9,918 bases of DNA, taken from the NCBI GenBank assembly GCA_051888775.1, contig JBJFCE010000061.1:1-9918 (forward strand), read 5' to 3'. The position numbers and the translations under genes are program-made. The stretch comes from JBJFCE01 sp051888775. GTDB taxonomy: Bacteria > Bacillota > Clostridia > Lachnospirales > Lachnospiraceae. The notes under the pieces are model-generated. The model was not told where the DNA came from, searched no databases, and saw only the letters and a list, made by a program, of their open reading frames with translations. Below are positions 4,460 through 9,918 of this stretch, in pieces. How positions within the stretch are numbered: position 1 is the stretch's first letter; each line of letters opens with the position of its first letter.

Positions 4460-7042
4460 TTATTTTCTGACTGCCGCAAGTTCTCCATTCTGCAAGGTGA
4501 TCAGGATGGTATCTCCTCCGGCTACGCCGTCGGATAAAATCAGCTTTGCAGACAGGGTCTCAACATATTTCTGGATGAAACGCTTTAACGGTCTTGCACC
4601 ATAAGTCGGTTCATAGCCATTGTCGATAATATACTGCTTTGCATCGTCAGACAATTCTACACGAAGCTCTCTGTCCGCAAGTCTTCTGTTCAGATCGGCA
4701 ACGATCAGATCCACAATACCGCCGATATTTTCCTTGTTCAACGGCTTAAAGAGAATCATCTCATCCAGCCGGTTCAAAAATTCCGGTCGGAAGCTTGCAC
4801 GAAGCTGCTCCATAACACGCGCCTGTGCATCCGCACTGATACTGCCGTCCGGCTGGATACCCTCCAACAGATCCTGCGCGCCGATATTGGATGTCAATAT
4901 AATGATCGTATTCTTAAAATCAACGGTTCTTCCCTGAGAGTCGGTGATCCGTCCGTCATCCAATACCTGTAACAGGACATTGAACACATCCGGATGCGCC
5001 TTTTCGATCTCATCAAACAGAACGACTGAGTAAGGCTTTCTTCTGACTGCCTCGGTCAACTGTCCGCCTTCTTCATATCCGACATATCCGGGAGGTGCTC
5101 CGATCAGTCTGGAGACAGAATACTTTTCCATATATTCGCTCATATCCAGACGCACGATATTGGATTCATCATCAAACAGCGATGCTGCCAGAGATTTGGC
5201 AAGCTCCGTCTTGCCGACACCGGTCGGACCGAGGAACAGGAACGAACCGATCGGTTTGGTCGGATCCTTGATGCCTGCTTTGGAACGGATAATGGCTTCC
5301 GTTACTTTCGTCACGGCTTCATCCTGCCCGACAACACGTTTATGCAGTTCCTCATCCAGATGCAGCGTCTTATTCCGTTCGCTTTCTGTCAGCTTCGTGA
5401 TGGGAATTCCCGTCCAACGGCTGATGATCCGCGCGATTTCTTCCTCTGTTACACTCTCATGCACAAGGGAAAGATCCTTGCTCTTAACAGCTTCTTCCTC
5501 CTGTTCCAGTTGCTTACGCAGTGTCGGAAGTGTACCATAGCTTAATTCCGCTGCCTTTTCGAGATTTCCTTCTCTTTGCGCGATCTGAATCTGGCTGTTG
5601 ACAGCCTCGATCTGTTCACGCAGCTTGGAAAGCTTCTCCACAGAATTCTTCTCATTGTCCCACTGTGCTTTTCTGTTATTAAATTCTTCTTTCAGCTCCG
5701 CCAATTCTTTCTGAAGTGCCGCCAGCCTCTCTTGACTGATACGGTCATCTTCTTTTTTAAGCGCAGCCTCCTCAATTTCCATCTGCATGACCTTACGCTG
5801 AAGCTCATCCAATTCGGTCGGCATGGAATCCAGTTCTGTCTTGATCAGCGCACAGGCTTCATCGACAAGGTCAATCGCTTTATCCGGCAGGAAACGGTCT
5901 GTGATATAACGGTGAGAAAGCGTCGCCGCACTGACAAGCGCATTATCCATGATCTTGACGCCATGATATACCTCGTACCGTTCTTTTAAGCCTCTTAAAA
6001 TAGAAATCGTATCTTCTACTGTCGGCTCATCCACCATAACCGGCTGGAAACGGCGTTCCAATGCCGCATCCTTTTCAATATACTGGCGATACTCATTGAG
6101 CGTGGTCGCACCGATACAATGCAGTTCGCCACGCGCAAGCATTGGTTTTAGCATATTGCCGGCATCCAACGCACCGTCCGTCTTACCTGCACCTACGATC
6201 GTATGCAGCTCATCGATGAACAGGATGATCTGACCTTCGCTTTTTTTCACTTCATCCAATACTGCCTTCAGACGTTCCTCGAACTCACCACGGTACTTTG
6301 CACCCGCTACCAGAGCGCCCATATCCAATGCAAAGATCTTCTTATCCTTTAATCCGAGCGGTACATCGCCACGCACAATCCTCTGTGCCAGACCTTCCAC
6401 TACCGCTGTTTTACCGACGCCGGGTTCACCGATCAGCACCGGATTGTTTTTGGTCTTACGGGAAAGAATACGGATCACGTTTCGGATCTCGCTGTCACGT
6501 CCGATGACCGGGTCCAGCTTCTGATTTCTCGCTTTTTCCACCAGATCCTGCCCGTATTTATTCAGCGTATCATAAGTTGCCTCAGGATTATCACTCGTTA
6601 CACGCTGATTACCGCGCACCGTAGACAACGCCTGAAGAAACCGCTCCCTGTTAATGCCATACTCCTTGAAAATCTGTGCGATCTCTTTATTCGGATAACG
6701 GATCATGCACAAAAACAGATGCTCTACGGAGACATATTCATCCCCCATCGCTTTTGCCTCATCCTCTGCGGAGATCAGCACCTTATTTAAGTCCTGACCG
6801 ACCAAAAGCTGTCCGCCTTGTACCTTTACTCGCTTTTCTACTGCTTGTTTCGCACGATTCAGGAAATGCTCCGTCTGAATCTCCATCTTCTCAATCAGCT
6901 TCAGAATCAAGCTGTCCTCAATGGTGAGCAGACTGTAAAGCAGATGTTCCTGCTCAATTTCCTGATTGCCATACTCATATGCAAGCTTTTCACATTGTTC
7001 TACTGCCTGTATGGATTTTTGTGTAAATTTTGAAATATTCAT
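4460..7042 (-). CDS. clpB: ATP-dependent disaggregase ClpB (Hsp100)
   Basis: A hexameric AAA+ chaperone that, with DnaK, extracts polypeptides from aggregates and threads them through its pore. The 860-residue length matches ClpB (about 857 in E. coli). Domains: N-terminal Clp repeat region about 1-145; first AAA+ module with Walker A GEPGVGKT (205-212), Walker B ILFIDE (273-278) and pore loop KYRG (249-252); coiled-coil middle domain about 405-525, which separates ClpB from ClpC/ClpA; second AAA+ module with Walker A GPTGVGKT (605-612), Walker B VVLFDE (673-678), pore GYVG (652-655) and sensor-2 GARP (815-818). All catalytic motifs are intact. A GTG at 7051 lies inside the ribosome site, so the true start is ATG 7042 (8 nt after AGGAGG; typical MNISKFTQKS start) or ATG 7045. 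A CIRCE operator controls its promoter. Confidence 0.97.
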   Translation of the reverse strand: MNISKFTQKSIQAVEQCEKLAYEYGNQEIEQEHLLYSLLTIEDSLILKLIEKMEIQTEHFLNRAKQAVEKRVKVQGGQLLVGQDLNKVLISAEDEAKAMGDEYVSVEHLFLCMIRYPNKEIAQIFKEYGINRERFLQALSTVRGNQRVTSDNPEATYDTLNKYGQDLVEKARNQKLDPVIGRDSEIRNVIRILSRKTKNNPVLIGEPGVGKTAVVEGLAQRIVRGDVPLGLKDKKIFALDMGALVAGAKYRGEFEERLKAVLDEVKKSEGQIILFIDELHTIVGAGKTDGALDAGNMLKPMLARGELHCIGATTLNEYRQYIEKDAALERRFQPVMVDEPTVEDTISILRGLKERYEVYHGVKIMDNALVSAATLSHRYITDRFLPDKAIDLVDEACALIKTELDSMPTELDELQRKVMQMEIEEAALKKEDDRISQERLAALQKELAELKEEFNNRKAQWDNEKNSVEKLSKLREQIEAVNSQIQIAQREGNLEKAAELSYGTLPTLRKQLEQEEEAVKSKDLSLVHESVTEEEIARIISRWTGIPITKLTESERNKTLHLDEELHKRVVGQDEAVTKVTEAIIRSKAGIKDPTKPIGSFLFLGPTGVGKTELAKSLAASLFDDESNIVRLDMSEYMEKYSVSRLIGAPPGYVGYEEGGQLTEAVRRKPYSVVLFDEIEKAHPDVFNVLLQVLDDGRITDSQGRTVDFKNTIIILTSNIGAQDLLEGIQPDGSISADAQARVMEQLRASFRPEFLNRLDEMILFKPLNKENIGGIVDLIVADLNRRLADRELRVELSDDAKQYIIDNGYEPTYGARPLKRFIQKYVETLSAKLILSDGVAGGDTILITLQNGELAAVRK

Positions 7043-7050
7043 CATGCACA

Positions 7051-7056
7051 CCTCCT
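7051..7056 (-). promoter_or_regulatory. clpB ribosome binding site
   Basis: Full-consensus AGGAGG (extending to AGGAGGTG at 7056-7049) lies 5 nt from ATG 7045 and 8 nt from ATG 7042. It overlaps the upstream GTG codon, which rules that codon out as the start. Confidence 0.85.
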
Positions 7057-7069
7057 GTCATATACTAAC

Positions 7070-7087
7070 ATCCCGAAAATCCGGGAT
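7070..7087 (-). other. clpB leader hairpin 2
   Basis: ATCCCG (7070-7075) and CGGGAT (7082-7087) form a perfect 6-bp stem with a 6-nt loop in the clpB leader, 13 nt upstream of AGGAGG. It leaves the ribosome site free. No U-tract follows, so it is not a terminator. Its role is unknown. Confidence 0.5.
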
Positions 7088-7106
7088 TTCTATGCAATCT
7101 GTTTTC

Positions 7107-7133
7107 CGACGCTTTACCATTGTTCTAGCGTCG
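7107..7133 (-). other. clpB leader hairpin 1 at predicted transcript 5' end
   Basis: CGACGCT (7107-7113) and AGCGTCG (7127-7133) form a perfect 7-bp stem with a 13-nt loop. The predicted transcription start is near 7132, so this stem would sit at the very 5' end of the mRNA. Such terminal stems are known to protect bacterial mRNAs from 5'-dependent decay; that role here is inferred. Confidence 0.5.
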
Positions 7134-7138
7134 ATATA

Positions 7139-7167
7139 ACAATATCACGCATTGTTAGCACTGTCAA
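7139..7167 (-). promoter_or_regulatory. clpB promoter overlapping CIRCE
   Basis: On the minus strand TTGACA (7167-7162) and TATTGT (7144-7139) are spaced by 17 bp. The -35 box is a perfect consensus match and lies mostly inside the spacer of the CIRCE element, so a bound HrcA would block RNA polymerase. Confidence 0.75.
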
Positions 7168-7181
7168 GAGGTGAGTGCTAA
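7155..7181. promoter_or_regulatory. CIRCE element (HrcA operator)
   Basis: TTAGCACTG (7155-7163), a 9-bp spacer, and GAGTGCTAA (7173-7181) match the CIRCE consensus TTAGCACTC-N9-GAGTGCTAA at 17 of 18 arm positions; the one change is the innermost base of the left arm. HrcA represses chaperone genes at such sites until heat or misfolding stress titrates it away. It lies upstream of clpB and 19 bp after the copper ATPase stop. No CtsR-type site was seen. Confidence 0.93.
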
Positions 7182-7199
7182 TTTTTGTTTTCTTTATAT

Positions 7200-7409
7200 T
7201 TATCTGATCTCCGTTACCTTATAATCCTGCTCCTCAACAGCTTTTTTCAGCGTTTCATCAGCAATCTCCGCTTTCAGCTTTACAACCGCTGTTCCGCTCT
7301 CATGACTTACAGTCGCTTCTTCCACCTCCGGCAGTGCCTCCAGACATTTCTTCACGCGTGCCTCACAGTGTCCGCACATCATACCTTCGATTTTCATTGT
7401 TTTTTCCAT
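7200..7409 (-). other. Possible internal start giving free CopZ-like chaperone
   Basis: Inside copA and in frame, GAGGG (7421-7417) lies 7 nt before ATG 7409. This would yield a 69-residue protein MEKTMKIEGMMCGHCEARVK... covering exactly the C-terminal HMA domain, the normal size of a free CopZ copper chaperone. The preceding 38 codons encode a polar linker rich in Lys, Asn and Gln that looks like translated spacer. Either a former copZ gene was fused to copA by loss of a stop codon, or both a fused and a free form are made. Translation from this site is not proven by sequence. Confidence 0.45.
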
Positions 7410-9776
7410 TTCATTGCCCTCTTTTCTGTTTTGATTATTTTGATCATATGCAGTATGACGGTTCCCGTCCGCAGCATACTTTTCCTTTTGCTTCTTATCC
7501 TTCGATGAATCATAGATTTTGCACAGATTCAGACGGAGTGCATTTGTCACAACGCAGAAGCTGGATAAACTCATTGCAGCAGCTCCGAACATCGGGTTTA
7601 GCGTCCAGCCAAATAGCGGAATCCACACGCCTGCTGCCAGCGGAATTCCGATGACATTATAAAAAAACGCCCAGAACAGATTTTCATGGATATTCTTTAG
7701 CGTCGCCCGACTCAACCGGATTGCTGCCGGCACATCCAGCAGTCTGTTTTTCATCAGTACCACATCCGCAGCATCAATCGCAATATCCGTTCCGGCACCG
7801 ATTGCGATACCGATATCTGCACGCGTCAGTGCAGGTGCATCATTGATACCGTCACCGACCATCGCAGTCTTTCCCTGTGCACAAAGTTCACGGATCACCT
7901 GCTCCTTTCCGTCCGGCAATACACCTGCGATCACTTCATCCACGCCTGCCTGCCGCCCGATGGCACGCGCTGTCCGCTCATTATCACCGGTTAACATAAC
8001 AACGCGAATACCCATGTTCCTAAGTTCCTTCACCGCCTGCCTGCTGTCTTCCTTTATTACATCCGCCACGGCGATCATACCGATCACCTTTCCTGACTCT
8101 GCAAAAAACAGCGGTGTCTTTCCCTGCTCAGAAAGATTCTGTGCCTGCTGCTTCAGCTTTTCCGGCAATACCGCCTGTGTCTCAATAAAATGTGCATTGC
8201 CTCCGGCAAGAATCCGGTCCTCACACTGTCCCGTCAAGCCGTTTCCGGGTAAAGCCATAAAATCCGTGATCCGGATATCCTCAATTTTATGCCCTTTTTC
8301 CTTTTGCTCCTGCACATAGGCGATCACCGCCTTTGCCAGCGGATGCTCGCTCTTTTTCTCTAATGCATACGCTGCCCGAAGCAGGTTCTCCTCCGATTCT
8401 CCCTCTGCCGGGAGCAGATCGGTCACTGCCGGCTCTCCCTTTGTGATCGTTCCCGTTTTATCCAGTGCCACAATCCGCACCTTACCGGTTTCCTCCAGCG
8501 CTACAGAGGTTTTAAACATGATACCGTTTCCGGCACCTACACCGTTTCCAACCATAATGGCTACAGGTGTTGCCAGTCCCAGTGCACAGGGACAGCTGAT
8601 GACCAATACCGAGATTCCTCTTGCGAGTGTAAAACCAATGCTCTCGCCCGCAAACAACCAGATGATCGTCGTCAAAGCGGCAATGACAATCACGGTCGGC
8701 ACGAACACGCCTGATACTCTGTCTGCCACCTTTGCAATCGGTGCTTTTGTTGCAGCCGCATCGCTGACCATCCTGATGATCTGGGATAATGTGGTGTCCT
8801 CTCCGACCCGTGTTGCTTCGCACCGGATAAATCCTGATTGATTCATCGTTGCTGCCGTAACCGAATCTCCCTGCTTTTTGTCCACCGGAATACTTTCCCC
8901 GGTAAGCGCTGCCTCATTCACGGCAGTATTCCCCTCCAGAATCACTCCGTCTACAGGAATTGCTTCGCCGGGACGCACCACAAACTGATCCCCTTTTCTG
9001 ACCTGTTCGATCAGCACCTCGGTTTCCACCCCGTTTCTTAATACAACAGCGGTTTTCGGTGCCAGCTTCATCAGACTTTTTAAGGCGTTCGTCGTCTTCC
9101 CTTTGGATCTTGCCTCCAACATTTTCCCCAGAGTAATCAACGTCAGGATCATGGCTGCCGACTCAAAATACAGCTCATGCATATAGTTCATGACCATATC
9201 CGCATCGCCTCTTGTCTGCGCATCCGTCATGGCAAAGAGTGCATAGGTGCTGTATCCAAAAGCCGCACCTGCACCAAGCGCCACCAAAGTATCCATATTC
9301 GGTGCGCGGTGCCACAGACTCTTTGTCCCGCTTATAAAAAACTTCTGATTGATGACCATAACGATACCGGTTAATAACAGCTGTATCAGCCCCATTGCAA
9401 CATGGTTATATGCCAGAACTTCCGGAAGCGGAAATCCCCACATCATGTGTCCCATAGAAAGATACATAAGCGGCACGAGAAATACGATCGAATAACATAA
9501 CCGCATTTTCAACCGCGGTGTTTCATGGTCTTCCAGCAACGCATCATCCCGAGCGGCGGATGTATTATGCTCTGCATCATGTTTTAAGGACGCACCATAT
9601 CCTGCCTGCTCTACCGCTTTGATAATCTCTTGCGGCGAAGCATTTCCTTCCACTCCCATGGAATTGGTCAGCAGACTGACCGAGCAGGACTCTACTCCCG
9701 GCACCTTGGATACTGCTTTTTCCACCCGTGCGCTGCATGCCGCACAGCTCATTCCCGTAACTGTATATTGTTCCAT
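7200..9776 (-). CDS. copA: Cu+-exporting P1B-type ATPase with N- and C-terminal HMA domains
   Basis: An inner-membrane pump that uses ATP to export Cu+ (or Ag+). The N-terminal heavy-metal-associated domain (about 2-68) has GMSCAACS. The eight-helix pump core follows, with the actuator loop TGES (about 292-295), membrane metal site CPC in SCPCALGLATP (about 395-397), phosphorylated Asp in DKTGT (439-443), SEHP (476-479), TGDN (596-599) and GDGIND (641-646). YN in helix 7 and MxxSS in helix 8 complete the Cu+ signature. A hydrophilic linker (about 752-789) joins a second HMA domain with GMMCGHC (about 798-804), like a fused CopZ chaperone. At 858 residues it is longer than pumps lacking that domain. 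AGGAG lies 5 nt from ATG 9776 and only 2 nt from ATG 9779, so 9776 is preferred. No CsoR or CopY box is visible; E3 lies just upstream. Confidence 0.95.
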   Translation of the reverse strand: MEQYTVTGMSCAACSARVEKAVSKVPGVESCSVSLLTNSMGVEGNASPQEIIKAVEQAGYGASLKHDAEHNTSAARDDALLEDHETPRLKMRLCYSIVFLVPLMYLSMGHMMWGFPLPEVLAYNHVAMGLIQLLLTGIVMVINQKFFISGTKSLWHRAPNMDTLVALGAGAAFGYSTYALFAMTDAQTRGDADMVMNYMHELYFESAAMILTLITLGKMLEARSKGKTTNALKSLMKLAPKTAVVLRNGVETEVLIEQVRKGDQFVVRPGEAIPVDGVILEGNTAVNEAALTGESIPVDKKQGDSVTAATMNQSGFIRCEATRVGEDTTLSQIIRMVSDAAATKAPIAKVADRVSGVFVPTVIVIAALTTIIWLFAGESIGFTLARGISVLVISCPCALGLATPVAIMVGNGVGAGNGIMFKTSVALEETGKVRIVALDKTGTITKGEPAVTDLLPAEGESEENLLRAAYALEKKSEHPLAKAVIAYVQEQKEKGHKIEDIRITDFMALPGNGLTGQCEDRILAGGNAHFIETQAVLPEKLKQQAQNLSEQGKTPLFFAESGKVIGMIAVADVIKEDSRQAVKELRNMGIRVVMLTGDNERTARAIGRQAGVDEVIAGVLPDGKEQVIRELCAQGKTAMVGDGINDAPALTRADIGIAIGAGTDIAIDAADVVLMKNRLLDVPAAIRLSRATLKNIHENLFWAFFYNVIGIPLAAGVWIPLFGWTLNPMFGAAAMSLSSFCVVTNALRLNLCKIYDSSKDKKQKEKYAADGNRHTAYDQNNQNRKEGNEMEKTMKIEGMMCGHCEARVKKCLEALPEVEEATVSHESGTAVVKLKAEIADETLKKAVEEQDYKVTEIR

Positions 9777-9807
9777 CATGACTCCTTTTTATCAACCTCA
9801 TTTTGAT

Positions 9808-9918
9808 GATTATGAAACTCTGCTCTCAGGACGGAACCGGTGTGCACAGACCTGTCGGTGGCAGGCACGCTCTCGCTACACCTCGTCCGTAACGGTACAT
9901 AAGGTGCCAAAATACGGC
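9808..9918. repeat. Hairpin repeat element E3, left half only
   Basis: Positions 9864-9918 match the core of E1 (742-796) at 53 of 55 bases. The flanking arm 9808-9863 aligns to 686-741 without gaps but at only about two-thirds identity (36 of 56). The element is cut by the window end before its second arm. It has the same orientation as E1 and starts 31 nt upstream of the copper ATPase ATG, so it occupies that gene's leader or promoter region. Confidence 0.85.

Noticed and set aside
4291..4537. Short open frames on both strands between clpB and the zinc-ribbon gene
   Set aside because: They overlap the clpB 3' end or the hairpin, lack ribosome sites and have no recognisable motifs.
7040..7199. 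CtsR-type heptad repeat upstream of clpB
   Set aside because: I looked for GGTCAAA-type direct repeats on both strands and found none; only CIRCE is present.
7410..7500. Programmed frameshift making the CopZ domain, as in E. coli copA
   Set aside because: No slippery heptamer followed by an early stop in the shifted frame was evident, and the CopZ-like domain is already in the zero frame.
9577..9801. 74-codon minus-strand frame overlapping the start of copA
   Set aside because: It is out of frame with the well-supported HMA domain of the ATPase and has no motif of its own.
9777..9807. CopY or CsoR operator upstream of the copper ATPase
   Set aside because: No TACANNTGTA box or G/C-tract dyad is visible in the short stretch before E3; any operator would be beyond the window.

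Overview
The window looks like a piece of a low-to-mid G+C Clostridia chromosome, most likely a gut Lachnospiraceae. The evidence is strong Shine-Dalgarno sites, a CIRCE-controlled clpB, a DUF5685/J-domain gene pair of the kind I associate with that family, and long palindromic intergenic repeats. No phage, transposase, CRISPR, rRNA or tRNA signal is visible.

Layout. (1) Positions 1-650, minus strand: a flavodoxin gene followed by the start of a cupin-like gene that runs off the left edge. (2) Positions 657-1017: a divergent intergenic region with a 195-bp hairpin repeat (element E1), then a sigma-A-type promoter and a dyad operator for a LysR-type regulator. (3) Positions 1018-1911, plus strand: the LysR-type regulator, which probably controls itself and the divergent flavodoxin/cupin genes. 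(4) Positions 1922-2155: a second, larger hairpin repeat (E2) filling the gap between convergent genes. (5) Positions 2182-4271, minus strand: a tight three-gene operon encoding a two-helix membrane protein with a zinc ribbon, a DUF5685-like helical protein carrying two DXXXD motifs, and a J-domain protein with a TPR-like segment and a very cysteine-rich tail. A 16-bp hairpin with a U-tract sits directly on the start of this operon. (6) Positions 4460-7042, minus strand: the disaggregase ClpB, preceded by a CIRCE (HrcA) operator whose spacer contains the -35 box. (7) Positions 7200-9776, minus strand: a Cu+ P1B-type ATPase with heavy-metal-associated (HMA) domains at both ends; the C-terminal one has its own ribosome binding site and ATG. 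(8) Positions 9808-9918: the left half of a third hairpin repeat (E3), cut by the window end.

Themes. ClpB, the J-domain protein and the copper ATPase are all stress or proteostasis functions, but only ClpB shows a recognisable heat-shock operator. The two most interesting items are the E1/E2/E3 repeat family (conserved core, palindromic arms that differ between copies) and the three-gene operon. The central protein of that operon carries two Asp-rich motifs resembling those of squalene/phytoene synthases.
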